Below are positions 51,305-60,207 of a stretch of DNA of 64,000 nucleotides, piece after piece; positions within the stretch are counted from its first letter, which is position 1; each line of letters opens with the position of its first letter. The notes below the pieces were generated by a model that ran no database searches, was not told where the DNA came from, and saw only the letters and a program-made list of their open reading frames with translations. Source of the DNA: Streptomyces sp. NBC_01294 (lineage in GTDB: Bacteria > Actinomycetota > Actinomycetes > Streptomycetales > Streptomycetaceae). The DNA lies in NCBI RefSeq assembly GCF_035917235.1, contig NZ_CP108423.1, positions 2,979,001 through 3,043,000 of the forward strand, given 5' to 3'. A program made the translations under genes and the position numbers.

Positions 51305-51697
51305 ATGTACGAGCCGATCCGCACGAAGCCGGTCGTCCACCTCATGGGTGACAACCGCGCCGACTACCCCCACAGCAGCCGCGGCGAAGCGCTGGACATC
51401 CAGCTCGGCGGCCACCTCGCGGCCCTCCTCGCCGTCACCGACGAGCTCGGGCTCGACGAGGCCGCCGCCGAGATCGCCGCCCAGGTCACACGGCTGCGCG
51501 GATCCCAGCCCGCCCGGGCGCCGCAGCGCCCCGCCGGAGACCTGGCCGCGCTGCACCAGCGCGCGCACGACCTCGCCGCCCGCGCGCTCGTCGTCGCCGC
51601 GTCCCGCGCCGACACCACCGTCGCGATCCTCGCCGCCGAGCGCATGGACGCGCACACCGCCGCCCTGAAGTCCCTGGACCTGGCCGGCGCCCTCTAG
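51305..51697 (+). CDS. Hypothetical helical protein (130 aa)
   Basis: MYEPIRTKPVVHLMGDNRAD is followed by an Ala/Leu-rich helical region (LAVTDELGLDEAAAEIAAQV, then LHQRAHDLAARALVVAASRA). It has no signal or membrane segment and no recognised family. The ATG follows a strong CAGGAGG site, and an AT-richer stretch (51250-51280) upstream could be its promoter. Confidence 0.7.
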   Translation: MYEPIRTKPVVHLMGDNRADYPHSSRGEALDIQLGGHLAALLAVTDELGLDEAAAEIAAQVTRLRGSQPARAPQRPAGDLAALHQRAHDLAARALVVAASRADTTVAILAAERMDAHTAALKSLDLAGAL

Positions 51698-52011
51698 ACG
51701 GCCCCGGTCCGGGGCCGCGGAGGCTCCGGACCGGGCGCCATACCTCCTACGGGCCGTTCCGCCGCGGCCCGTTGCCCTACGGCCGTTCCCCCGCGGCCCG
51801 TTGCGGCCCCCCACGGCTTTACCGCGGCTCTCCCGCGGCCCTCTCCCCTCCCCTTCGCGGCCCTCGGCACGGGCAGCGAATTGGACAGAACCCGGCGCTC
51901 CGAACACGATGGTGGCCGAAAGATCGCGGCAGCACGGGGGAGGCCGCTCACACGATCCATCTCCTCCAGGCCGCTTCGTCCCCCCTTTCAGCACCCTGGA
52001 GAGATAGCGCC
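51698..52011. other. 314-bp gap with short GC repeats
   Basis: The first half holds imperfect repeats of CCGCGGCCCGTTGC (about 51760-51810). No gene is supported. The second half probably carries the promoter of the RDD gene. Confidence 0.45.
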
Positions 52012-52656
52012 ATGAGCTTCGGCGACCCGAACAACCCCTACGGCCAGCAGCCCCCGCAGGGCCAGCCCGGCTACCCGCAGCAGGCCCCCCAGGGCGTGCC
52101 CCCGCAGTACGGCTACCCGCAGCAGCCGCCGCAGGGCGCGGTCCCGCAGTACGGCTACCCGCAGCAGCAGACCCCGCCGCCGCCGTACGGCGCGTACCCG
52201 CCGCCCGGGATGCCGGGCATGCCGGGCACGGGCATGCCGCCGCTGGCCCACTGGGGTCTGCGCGTGGGTGCGTCCCTGCTCGACGGCCTGATCATCGCCG
52301 GCCCGATGTACGCGCTGGGCTTCATCGACCTCGCCACCAGCGACAACCCGGACGAGCCCGGCGTCCCCTTCCTCATCGGCGTGCTGTACGCGATCGGCAT
52401 GTCCTTCTTCCAGCTCTACAAGGAGGGCAAGACCGGCCAGTCGATGGGCAAGAAGATCGTCGGCATCAGCCTGCACCGCGAGGCCGACGGCCGCACGCTC
52501 GGCTTCGGCATGGCCTTCGTCCGCAAGCTGGCGCACGCCCTCGACAGCTTCTCCTGCTACGTCGGCTGGCTGTGGCCGCTGTGGGACGCCAAGAAGCAGA
52601 CCTTCGCCGACAAGGTGTGCAGCACCGTCGTCATCAAGGTCAACAGCAACGGCTGA
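52012..52656 (+). CDS. RDD-family membrane protein with Pro/Gln-rich N-terminus (214 aa)
   Basis: Residues 1-75 are a disordered PYGQQPPQGQPGYPQQ-type repeat region. The RDD domain follows: LRVGASLLDGLIIAGPMYA, a second helix with VPFLIGVLYAIGMSFFQL, TGQSMGKKIVGISL and a final KLAHALDSFSCYVGWLWPLW segment. RDD proteins are small multi-pass membrane proteins of uncertain, possibly transport-related, function. The ATG at 52012 begins MSFGDPNNPYG. Confidence 0.88.
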   Translation: MSFGDPNNPYGQQPPQGQPGYPQQAPQGVPPQYGYPQQPPQGAVPQYGYPQQQTPPPPYGAYPPPGMPGMPGTGMPPLAHWGLRVGASLLDGLIIAGPMYALGFIDLATSDNPDEPGVPFLIGVLYAIGMSFFQLYKEGKTGQSMGKKIVGISLHREADGRTLGFGMAFVRKLAHALDSFSCYVGWLWPLWDAKKQTFADKVCSTVVIKVNSNG

Positions 52657-52723
52657 GCGCGCCACAGCGCTCGCCGGCCCGCCGGCCCGCCGGCCCGCCG
52701 TGAGGACCGGTGGCGACACGCCC

Positions 52724-53152
52724 CTACGGGGTCCGCGCGAACTCCGCGCCGGCCACCCCGCACCAGGGCACCGTCGCCACCGGCCACACCGGGCCGACCG
52801 CCTCCCCGTACTCGGTCGCGCCCGGGACCACGCCCGGGATCTTCACCAGCGCCTGGGCGGCCCGCCGGCCCGGGTCCGGTTCAGCGCCGTCGCGGAACTC
52901 CACCGTGACGACGTACGCGCCCGCACCCTCGGCCCGCCCCGCCGCCTGCACCGCGGCCACCACGCGCCGGCTGGCCGGATCGATGCGGCACCCGATGACC
53001 CGAACGTCCTCCACCGCCGCCCGGGGCGGCGCATCCTGCGGTCCGCCGCCGCTCGCCCACACGTACAGGCCCAGCGGGGCGAACACCAGCAATCCGGCCA
53101 GTGTCACCAGGCCGACCAGCCAGCCCTGCCACTTCAACGCGCTCACGCCCAT
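52724..53152 (-). CDS. Membrane-anchored hypothetical protein (142 aa)
   Basis: One N-terminal membrane helix (WLVGLVTLAGLLVFAPLGLY) is followed by an extracytoplasmic beta-rich domain (VRVIGCRIDPASRRVVAAVQ, VVTVEFRDGAEPDPG, WCGVAGAEF). Two cysteines may pair. The ATG at 53152 (MGVSALKWQG) is chosen because upstream codons lack coding character. It is convergent with the RDD gene and divergent from the TelA operon. The family is not recognised. Confidence 0.65.
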   Translation of the reverse strand: MGVSALKWQGWLVGLVTLAGLLVFAPLGLYVWASGGGPQDAPPRAAVEDVRVIGCRIDPASRRVVAAVQAAGRAEGAGAYVVTVEFRDGAEPDPGRRAAQALVKIPGVVPGATEYGEAVGPVWPVATVPWCGVAGAEFARTP

Positions 53153-53289
53153 GCCCCGATCCTCCCGGGCCGCCGCCCCTCCCACCAGCACCCGCGGGCT
53201 CACACAGCATTTCGAAGTGGGACCGCCTGGACACCTGACGTTCATTCAACTCCGCGCGGAATGTGGGTTTCCGCGAGCACGCTGCACCC

Positions 53290-54384
53290 GTGAGACGCAT
53301 CCTAGGAATCGTCCTGGGCCTCCTCCTGATCGGCGGCGTGCTCTACGTCGTCGCCTTCCAGGGGCAGGATCACCCAGAAACCACGGCAACGAAGACCGTG
53401 CGTGGCGTCATCGGCTCGGAGAAGTCCGAATTCTTCCGCGACCCCGACGTCGTCAAGGCCCTTGCAGCCAAGGGCTACACCGTGAAGACGGAGACCTCGG
53501 GCTCCTGGGCGATGGACCAACTCGCCCTCAAGGACTTCGACTTCGCCTTCCCCAGCAGCAGTGAACCCGCCAAGGAGGTCGCGGCGGCCGCCGGGGTCAA
53601 GGGGGCCCAGGAGACCAAGCCCTTCTACTCCCCGCTCGTCGTCATCGCCCGACCGGGCGCCGCCCGGGTACTGGCCGACAACGGCCTCGCCCAGATGAGC
53701 GGCAAGAGCTCCGGGACCCTGCTCATGGGCCCCTTCCTCAAGGCCGCCGGCGAGGACCGCACCTGGCAGCAGCTGTCCGGCTCCTCCGCCCACGCGGAGC
53801 TGACCGGCACGGTGTTCATCAAGACCACCGACCCGGCCTCCTCCAACTCCGGCGCCCTCTTCCTGGCCGCCACCTCCAACGTCGCGAACGGCAACAGCGT
53901 GGTCGCCGACGACGCCGCCATCGCGCGCACCGCACCCCTGATGCGCAAGCTGATCTCCGTCCAGGGGGCCCTCGAACAGAGCACCGACGACCCCTTCCGG
54001 GCCTTCATCAGCGGCAGCGGCGAACCGCTGATCCTGGTGTACGAGTCCCAGGTGGCCGCCCTGCTGCTGCAGAACCAGGACCCCGGCGACATGGTGGTCC
54101 TCTACCCGGACACCACCGTGAACACGGCGCACACCTTCGTCCCGCTGAACGAGAAGGCGAAGGAGCTGGGCACCCTCCTCGCCACCGATCCGAGGCTGCG
54201 CGAACTCGCCGTGCACCGCGGCTTCCGCCCGCAGGACGGCGTCGCCGAGTTCACCGCCGCGACCGCCCCGCACACCGCCCACCTCAACGCGGGTCTGACC
54301 GGCATCCGCCAGGTCGGCACACCCACCGTCAAGATCCTGATGACGCTCGCCCAGCGCGCCAAGGGCCAGGGGGACACACCATGA
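53290..54384 (+). CDS. Membrane-anchored solute-binding-like protein of the TelA operon (364 aa)
   Basis: An N-terminal membrane anchor (VRRILGIVLGLLLIGGVLYV) is followed by a type II periplasmic-binding-protein-like domain. Visible segments are VRGVIGSEKSEFFRDPDVV, FDFAFPSSSEPAKEV, GTVFIKTTDPASSNSGALF and EPLILVYESQ. The GTG at 53290 is chosen for the anchor. Its stop overlaps the TelA start (ATGA). Its role with TelA is unknown; it may sense an extracellular ligand. Confidence 0.75.
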   Translation: MRRILGIVLGLLLIGGVLYVVAFQGQDHPETTATKTVRGVIGSEKSEFFRDPDVVKALAAKGYTVKTETSGSWAMDQLALKDFDFAFPSSSEPAKEVAAAAGVKGAQETKPFYSPLVVIARPGAARVLADNGLAQMSGKSSGTLLMGPFLKAAGEDRTWQQLSGSSAHAELTGTVFIKTTDPASSNSGALFLAATSNVANGNSVVADDAAIARTAPLMRKLISVQGALEQSTDDPFRAFISGSGEPLILVYESQVAALLLQNQDPGDMVVLYPDTTVNTAHTFVPLNEKAKELGTLLATDPRLRELAVHRGFRPQDGVAEFTAATAPHTAHLNAGLTGIRQVGTPTVKILMTLAQRAKGQGDTP

Positions 54385-55568
54385 CACTGACACCACCCGA
54401 GGACACCCCGCTGGTCCTCAGCGCGCCGGATCCCGTCGCTCCCGTCCGCAAGGAGCAGGCCGCCGGACTGGTCCCGCTCCAGGACGGCGTCCGCGACGAG
54501 ATGGCCCGCCGGGCCGGGGAGTACGTCGGCTCGCTCGCCGCCATCGACGCCCGCTCCCCCGAGTTCGCCCAGCGCATCGGCGAGATCGCCGCACTCGGCT
54601 CCGCCGACATCCGCAGCGCCGCCCAGCAGTCCAACCGGATGCTGGAGCGGACCGTACGCTCCCTCGGCTCCGACGGCGCCGGCGACGCCCAGGGCCGCGT
54701 CGCCGGCTCCCTCGTCGAACTGCGCCGCACCGTCGAGGACCTCGACCCGCGGGACACGCCGGCCAAGGGGGCCCGCAAGCTGCTCGCGAAGCTGCCGGGC
54801 GGCAACAGGTTCCGCGACCACGTGGCGAAGTACGCCTCCTCGCAGGCCGTCCTCAACAAGATCGTGGGCTCGCTGCGCAGCGGCCAGGACGAACTGCGCC
54901 GCGACAACGCGGCCCTGCACACCGAGCGCTCGCGCCTGTGGGAGACCATGGGCAAGCTCCAGGAGTACGCGGTCCTCACCGAGGCCCTGGACGCGGCCGT
55001 CGAGCAGCGGGTCGCCGAGGCGCAGCACACCGATCCGGGGGCCGCCGACGCGATGCGCGCGGACGTGCTCTTCCCGGTCCGGCAGAAGCACCAGGACCTG
55101 CTGACACAGCTGGCCGTCTGCGCCCAGGGCTACCTGGCGATGGACGTGGTCCGGCGCAACAACGACGAGCTCATCAAGGGCGTCGACCGGGCCGCCACCA
55201 CCACCGTCTCGGCCCTGCGGATCGCCGTGATGCTGGCCTCGGCGCTCGACAACCAGCGCAAGGTGGTCGAGCAGGTCAACGCCCTGAGGGGCACCACCGA
55301 GGACCTGATCCGGGGCAATGCGGAGATGCTGTCCACGCAGAGCGGCGAGATCCAGCGGATCGCGGCCGATCCGGCGGTGGGGGCGGAGACGCTGCGGACG
55401 GCCTTCGCGCAGATCTACAAGACGCTCGACGCGATCGACACCTTCAAGGTGCAGGCCACGGAGAACATGGCCGCGACGGTGGAGTCGCTGGCCGGGGAGC
55501 TGCGGACCGCCTCGGCGTACCTTGCGCGGACGCGGACTTCGAGCGCGCTCGAAGGAGGAGCCCAGTGA
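54381..55568 (+). CDS. TelA-family toxic anion resistance protein (395 aa)
   Basis: A largely helical cytoplasmic protein with TelA-family landmarks: KLPGGNRFRDHVAKYASSQ, LNKIVGSLRSGQDELRRDN, LFPVRQKHQDLLTQLAVCAQ, and VRRNNDELIKGVDRAATTTV, ending TFKVQATENMAATVESL. TelA homologues affect resistance to tellurite and some envelope-active antibiotics by unknown means. The gene overlaps its upstream neighbour (ATGA) and downstream neighbour (GTGA), so all four genes to 57890 form one operon. Confidence 0.92.
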   Translation: MTLTPPEDTPLVLSAPDPVAPVRKEQAAGLVPLQDGVRDEMARRAGEYVGSLAAIDARSPEFAQRIGEIAALGSADIRSAAQQSNRMLERTVRSLGSDGAGDAQGRVAGSLVELRRTVEDLDPRDTPAKGARKLLAKLPGGNRFRDHVAKYASSQAVLNKIVGSLRSGQDELRRDNAALHTERSRLWETMGKLQEYAVLTEALDAAVEQRVAEAQHTDPGAADAMRADVLFPVRQKHQDLLTQLAVCAQGYLAMDVVRRNNDELIKGVDRAATTTVSALRIAVMLASALDNQRKVVEQVNALRGTTEDLIRGNAEMLSTQSGEIQRIAADPAVGAETLRTAFAQIYKTLDAIDTFKVQATENMAATVESLAGELRTASAYLARTRTSSALEGGAQ

Positions 55569-57286
55569 GGCGGTGGACCGGCGGGCACACCGCCTGCGCG
55601 GGGCAGCCGGGCTCCGCCCGGACCCGCGCCTCCATCGCCGGCGAGGCTGGAAGGGGCCGCCGGCGAGGCTGGATCGGTGCGCTGATCGTTCTCGTTGCAG
55701 TGACCGCCTGTACCGCCGAAGGCGCGGCCAAGCCCGAGAAGTCCGTGTACAAGGAGGGCACCCTGCGGGTGTTGGCGTCCAGTGAGCTCGCCGACATGGA
55801 GGCCGTGCTGAAGGCCGCGAAGGCGGCCACCGGGGTCACCGTCGAGCTGACCGCGTCCGGGACGCTCGACGCGGTCGAGCAGATCGCCTCGGGGAAGGCC
55901 GACGGCAAGTACGACGCGATCTGGCTGTCCTCCAACGACTACCTGCGGCTGCGGCCCGAGGCCGCCGGGAAGCTGTCCAGCGAGACCCCGGTGATGTCCT
56001 CGCCGGTGGCCATCGGCGTGAAGCCGGAGGCGCTCGCCCGGCTCGGCTGGAAGCCCGGCGAGGTGACCTGGTCGGCGGTGCACGAGGCGGTGGCCGGCGG
56101 GAAGCTGACGTACGGGATGACCGACCCGGTGCGCTCCAACTCCGGTTTCTCCGCCCTGGTCTCGGTGGCGTCGGGACTGTCGGGCGCGCAGGCTGCGCTG
56201 AGCGACGCCGACGTGAAGACGGCCCGGCCCAAGCTGAAGGAGTTCTTCGCCGGGCAGAAGCTGACCTCGGGGTCATCCGGCTGGCTGGCGACCGCGTACG
56301 GCAAGCGCGGGGACGTGGACGCGCTGGTGAACTACGAGTCGGTGCTGCTGTCCATGAACCGGGACGCGAAGGACGCGAAGGACGCGAAGGCCCCGCTGAC
56401 GGTGATCCGGCCGCGCGACGGCGTGGTCACCGCCGGCTACCCGCTGACCCTGCTGACCTCGGCCCCGGCCGGGGCCCGCGACGCGGGGCGGGCGCTGACG
56501 GACTACCTGCGCGGCCCCGAGGCGCAGAAGGCGATCACCGAGCAGACCTTCCGCCGCCCGGTCGCGGCCGGGGTGGCGCCGGCCGCCGGGCTGGACGCGG
56601 AAAAGCGGCGCGAGCTGCCGTTCCCCGGCTCGCTCTCGGTCGCCGACGGCCTGCTGGCCTCGTACGAGAACGAGCTGCGCCGGCCCTCGCGCACGGTGTA
56701 CGTCCTGGACACCTCGGGTTCGATGAGCGAGGAGGACCGCATCGGGCGGCTCAAGTCGGCGCTCACCGATCTGACGGGCACCGGAACGTCGGGGACCGGA
56801 CAGCGGTTCCGGGACCGCGAGGAGGTGACCCTGCTGCCGTTCGGGTCCAAGGTGAAGAAGGTACGGACGCACATCGTCGAGCCCGGCAACGCGGGGCCGG
56901 CCCTGGACGCGATCCGGGGCGACGTGAAGGCGCTGGAGCCGGAGGGGGGCACGGCGGTCTACGGCAGCCTGGAGGCGGCGTACCAGCACCTGGGCAAGGG
57001 CGGTGCGGACGCGTTCACCTCGATCGTGCTGATGACGGACGGCGAGAACACCGAGGGCGTCGGGGCCAAGCACTTCGACTCCTTCTACGCCGCTCTGCCC
57101 GAGGCGCAGAAGCAGACGCCGGTCTTCGCGGTGCTGTTCGGCGACTCGGACCGCAAGGAGCTCACCCACATCACCGAGCTGACCGGCGGGCGGCTCTTCG
57201 ACGCCACCGGCACGGGGGTCCCCCCAGCGGTAGCTGGGGGCGGTTCGCTGGCCGGCGCCTTCGAGGAGATCCGTGGCTACCAGTAG
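55565..57286 (+). CDS. Lipoprotein with solute-binding and VWA domains (573 aa)
   Basis: An Arg-rich start, a hydrophobic segment and a lipobox (VAVTAC, Cys49) predict membrane-lipid anchoring. A periplasmic-binding-like domain (about 65-360: TLRVLASSELADMEAVLKAA, MTDPVRSNSGFSALVSVASG) is followed by a von Willebrand A domain (about 378-570). Its MIDAS residues are Asp382, Ser384 and Ser386 in VLDTSGSM, Thr in GGTAVYGS and Asp in LMTDGENTEG. The fusion could bind a ligand and a metal-dependent partner. Two repeated 16-bp DNA elements lie in its leader region and one dispersed palindrome near its end. The GTG at 55565 overlaps the TelA stop. Confidence 0.85.
   Translation: MRRWTGGHTACAGQPGSARTRASIAGEAGRGRRRGWIGALIVLVAVTACTAEGAAKPEKSVYKEGTLRVLASSELADMEAVLKAAKAATGVTVELTASGTLDAVEQIASGKADGKYDAIWLSSNDYLRLRPEAAGKLSSETPVMSSPVAIGVKPEALARLGWKPGEVTWSAVHEAVAGGKLTYGMTDPVRSNSGFSALVSVASGLSGAQAALSDADVKTARPKLKEFFAGQKLTSGSSGWLATAYGKRGDVDALVNYESVLLSMNRDAKDAKDAKAPLTVIRPRDGVVTAGYPLTLLTSAPAGARDAGRALTDYLRGPEAQKAITEQTFRRPVAAGVAPAAGLDAEKRRELPFPGSLSVADGLLASYENELRRPSRTVYVLDTSGSMSEEDRIGRLKSALTDLTGTGTSGTGQRFRDREEVTLLPFGSKVKKVRTHIVEPGNAGPALDAIRGDVKALEPEGGTAVYGSLEAAYQHLGKGGADAFTSIVLMTDGENTEGVGAKHFDSFYAALPEAQKQTPVFAVLFGDSDRKELTHITELTGGRLFDATGTGVPPAVAGGGSLAGAFEEIRGYQ
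55636..55673. repeat. CGCCGGCGAGGCTGGA x2 inside the VWA gene
   Basis: Two exact 16-bp copies at 55636-55651 and 55658-55673 encode the odd Gly/Arg-rich stretch before the signal helix. The element is the mirror of the dispersed CAGCCTCGCCGGCG repeat seen at 45531-45544. Confidence 0.75.
57221..57240. repeat. Dispersed palindrome inside the VWA gene
   Basis: CCCCCAGC and GCTGGGGG around GGTA form a perfect 8-bp stem. This is a common Streptomyces dispersed element, here in frame and encoding VPPAVAGGG near the protein's C-terminus. Confidence 0.75.
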
Positions 57287-57890
57287 GGCCAGCGGCCGGG
57301 TGCTCGGCTACCTGGAGTCGAAGAAGAACCTGGCGGGCTCCGCTTGCGGGGTGGCCGGGCTGGGCCTCACCCTGGCCGGGGTGGCGGGCGCGTACTGGCC
57401 GCTGGTGGTCGCCGGGCTGTACGGCGCGGGCGCGCTGATCGCACCGCCGGAGCGGGTGGCGCCGCCGCACCACCCGGACCCCGCCGAGCAACTCGGGGTC
57501 GTACGGGAGGACTTCGGGCGGCTGCGCGCGTACCTGGCGGAGGTGGAGCTGCCGGCGGCCGCCGCGGGCAAGCTCGCCGAGCTCCTGGAGTTCTACGAGG
57601 CCCTGCTCGATCCGGGGTGGGTGGCGGAGGTCCTGGCCGCCGATCCGGAGTCGGTGCACACGGTGTCCCGGGCGGTGCGGCAGGACGTGCCGGAGTGCGT
57701 GGACACCTACAACCGGACCCGGTGGTGGGCACGGCTCTCGCCCGGCGGCGAGTCCCCCGAGCAGCAGCTGGAGCGGCAGCTGGCGGCGCTCTTCGAGGAG
57801 GCGGAACGCGTGACGGCGACCCTCCGCGAGGCGGAGGCGCTGCGCCAGCAGACGCACACGACCTACCTGGAGGACCGCGGCCGGTCCTGA
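57273..57890 (+). CDS. Membrane-anchored helical protein of the TelA operon (205 aa)
   Basis: Two hydrophobic segments (about 20-50: ACGVAGLGLTLAGVAGAYWP, LVVAGLYGAGALIAPP) are followed by a long acidic helical domain (LGVVREDFGRLRAYLAEVEL, QLERQLAALFEEAERV). The GTG at 57273 overlaps the VWA gene by 14 bases. Its place after telA recalls the XpaC-YaaN pairing in Bacillus, but sequence similarity to XpaC is not evident to me. Confidence 0.72.
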   Translation: MATSRASGRVLGYLESKKNLAGSACGVAGLGLTLAGVAGAYWPLVVAGLYGAGALIAPPERVAPPHHPDPAEQLGVVREDFGRLRAYLAEVELPAAAAGKLAELLEFYEALLDPGWVAEVLAADPESVHTVSRAVRQDVPECVDTYNRTRWWARLSPGGESPEQQLERQLAALFEEAERVTATLREAEALRQQTHTTYLEDRGRS

Positions 57891-57984
57891 GCCGGTTACC
57901 GGTCCGCGGAACGGGGCTGCGGAACGGGGCTGCGGGACGGGGCTGCGGGACGGGGCGCGGAACAGCGGTCGGCGGACGCGGGAA

Positions 57985-58014
57985 GGCGCCCGGCGGGAAA
58001 TCCCGCCGGGCGCC
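57985..58014 (+). terminator. Terminator of the TelA operon
   Basis: GGCGCCCGGCGGGA (57985-57998) and its exact reverse complement (58001-58014) form a 14-bp stem with a 2-nt gap, followed by CTCTCGTTTT. A 13-bp GGAACGGGGCTGC-type repeat (four variants, 57907-57955) precedes it. Confidence 0.85.
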
Positions 58015-58025
58015 CTCTCGTTTTG

Positions 58026-58055
58026 CCGGCCCGGGTGTTCGTGCACCCGGGCCGG
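58026..58055. terminator. Second hairpin, 3' of the PEP carboxykinase gene
   Basis: CCGGCCCGGGTG (58026-58037) pairs perfectly with 58044-58055 around TTCGTG. It probably serves transcripts arriving from the minus-strand gene that ends at 58158. A 33-bp imperfect direct repeat (about 58063-58125) lies between. Confidence 0.6.
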
Positions 58056-58157
58056 TGTTGCGGTGGGAACCGCTTGGTCGGGGGATCCCACTGCGGTGGG
58101 CGCCGCTTGGTCGGGGGCTCCCACGTTCTTCGGCCCTTCTTCAGGGCGCGGCCTGGC

Positions 58158-59996
58158 TCAGCCCAGGCGCTCGACCAGCGCGTGGTACTGGTCCCACAGC
58201 TCCTTCGGAGTGTGGTCGCCGTAGGTGTTGAGGTGCTCGGGGACCAGGGCGGCCTCCTCGCGCCACACCTCCTTGTCGACGGTGAGGAGGAAGTCGAGGT
58301 CCTCGGCGGGGAGGTCCAGGCCTTCGAGGTCGAGGGAGTCCTTGGCCGGCAGGACGCCGATGGCGGTCTCGACGCCTTCGGCGGTGCCGTCGAGGCGGCC
58401 GACGATCCACTTCAGGACGCGGCTGTTCTCGCCGAAGCCCGGCCACACGAACTTGCCCGCGTCGTTCTTGCGGAACCAGTTCACGTAGTAGATCTTCGGG
58501 AGCTTCGCCTGGTCCTTGTCAGCGGCGACCTTGACCCAGTGGGCCATGTAGTCGCCCATGTTGTAGCCGCAGAACGGCAGCATGGCGAAGGGGTCGCGGC
58601 GCAGCTCGCCGACCTTGCCCTCGGCGGCGGCGGTCTTCTCGGAGGCGATGTTCGAGCCGATGAAGACGCCGTGGTTCCAGTCGAAGGACTCGGTGACCAG
58701 CGGCACGGCGGAGGCGCGGCGGCCGCCGAAGAGGATCGCGGAGATCGGGACGCCCTTGGGGTCCTCCCACTCGGGGGCGATCGTCGGGCACTGGGAGGCC
58801 GGGACGGCGAAGCGGGCGTTGGGGTGGGCCGCCGGGGTCCCGGACTCCGGGGTCCAGGCGTTGCCCTTCCAGTCGATCAGGTGGGCGGGCGCCTCTTCGG
58901 TCATGCCCTCCCACCACACGTCGGAGCCGTCCGGGGTGAGCGCGACGTTGGTGAAGACGGTGTTCGCGTACATCGTCTTCATGGCGTTGGCGTTGGTGTG
59001 CTCGCCGGTGCCGGGCGCGACGCCGAAGAAGCCGGCCTCGGGGTTGATCGCGTACAGGCGACCGTCCTCGCCGAAGCGCATCCAGGCGATGTCGTCACCG
59101 ACGGTCTCGACGGTCCAGCCGGGGATCGTGGGCTCCAGCATGGCGAGGTTCGTCTTGCCGCAGGCGGACGGGAAGGCGGCGGCGATGTACTTCGCCTCGC
59201 CCTCGCCGGCCGGCGGGGTGAGCTTGAGGATGAGCATGTGCTCGGCGAGCCAGCCCTCGTCGCGGGCCATGACGGACGCGATGCGCAGGGCGTAGCACTT
59301 CTTGCCGAGCAGGGCGTTGCCGCCGTAGCCGGACCCGTAGGACCAGATCTCGCGGGTCTCCGGGAAGTGCGAGATGTACTTGGTGGTGTTGCACGGCCAC
59401 GGGACGTCGGCCTCGCCCTCGGCGAGCGGAGCGCCGAGGGTGTGGACGGCCTTGACGAAGAAGCCGTCGCTGCCGAGCTCGTCCAGGACGGGCTTGCCCA
59501 TGCGGGTCATGGTGCGCATGGCGACCGCGACGTAGGCGGAGTCGGTGATCTCGACGCCGATCGCGGAGAGCTCGGAGCCGAGGGGGCCCATGCAGAACGG
59601 GACGACGTACATCGTCCGGCCCTTCATGGAGCCGCGGAAGATCCCCTGGTCGCCGTCCGTGCCGGTGAAGAGTTCCTTCATCTCGGCCGGGGCTTTCCAG
59701 TGGTTCGTGGGGCCCGCGTCCTCCTCCTTCTCGGAGCAGATGAAGGTCCGGTCCTCGACGCGCGCGACGTCGGAGGGGTCGGAGGCGGCGTAGTACGAGT
59801 TCGGGCGCTTTGTCTCGTCGAGCTTCTTGAACGTTCCCTTGGCGACGAGCTCCTCGCACAGGCGCTCGTACTCGCCCTCGGAGCCGTCGCACCAGACGAC
59901 GCGGTCCGGCTGGGTGAGGGCTGCGATCTCGTCCACCCAGGAGATCAGCTCCTGGTGAGTCGTCGGGATGGTGGGAGCCGCGTTGTCGCGCGCCAC
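58158..59996 (-). CDS. pckG: Phosphoenolpyruvate carboxykinase, GTP type (612 aa)
   Basis: A full-length GTP-dependent PEPCK. The P-loop is [13 protein letters not shown] (about 274-286, with the hyper-reactive Cys279). It has [20 protein letters not shown], kinase-type metal site residues around [10 protein letters not shown], and [18 protein letters not shown]. It converts oxaloacetate and GTP to phosphoenolpyruvate for gluconeogenesis. The GTG at 59996 follows AAGGAG at 7 nt and gives [11 protein letters not shown]. It is monocistronic, divergent from trhA. Confidence 0.97.
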   Translation of the reverse strand: MARDNAAPTIPTTHQELISWVDEIAALTQPDRVVWCDGSEGEYERLCEELVAKGTFKKLDETKRPNSYYAASDPSDVARVEDRTFICSEKEEDAGPTNHWKAPAEMKELFTGTDGDQGIFRGSMKGRTMYVVPFCMGPLGSELSAIGVEITDSAYVAVAMRTMTRMGKPVLDELGSDGFFVKAVHTLGAPLAEGEADVPWPCNTTKYISHFPETREIWSYGSGYGGNALLGKKCYALRIASVMARDEGWLAEHMLILKLTPPAGEGEAKYIAAAFPSACGKTNLAMLEPTIPGWTVETVGDDIAWMRFGEDGRLYAINPEAGFFGVAPGTGEHTNANAMKTMYANTVFTNVALTPDGSDVWWEGMTEEAPAHLIDWKGNAWTPESGTPAAHPNARFAVPASQCPTIAPEWEDPKGVPISAILFGGRRASAVPLVTESFDWNHGVFIGSNIASEKTAAAEGKVGELRRDPFAMLPFCGYNMGDYMAHWVKVAADKDQAKLPKIYYVNWFRKNDAGKFVWPGFGENSRVLKWIVGRLDGTAEGVETAIGVLPAKDSLDLEGLDLPAEDLDFLLTVDKEVWREEAALVPEHLNTYGDHTPKELWDQYHALVERLG

Positions 59997-60186
59997 GATT
60001 GCTCCTTGTTGAGGGGTGTGTTTGGTGTAGGCCCCGTGGGGGCTGCGACCCGGACGCTTCGCGCTCCGCTCATCCGGTGTCGACCGCACTCATCTGATCA
60101 TCCGGTGGATGTGCGCATATGTCCAGAGGGCCTCTCACGTGAGCATTGCCACGTCCGTCAATCTTCCGTAAAGACCACTAACGGAA

Positions 60187-60204
60187 ACCTACGGACCCGT
60201 AGGT
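60187..60204. promoter_or_regulatory. 18-bp palindrome over the trhA leader
   Basis: ACCTACGGACCCGTAGGT has 8-bp perfect arms around AC and ends 3 nt before the ATG at 60208. It overlaps the AGG of the ribosome-binding site. The CTACGGnnCCGTAG form resembles TetR-family operators. It could instead fold in the mRNA and mask the ribosome-binding site. Confidence 0.6.
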
Positions 60205-60207
60205 AGC

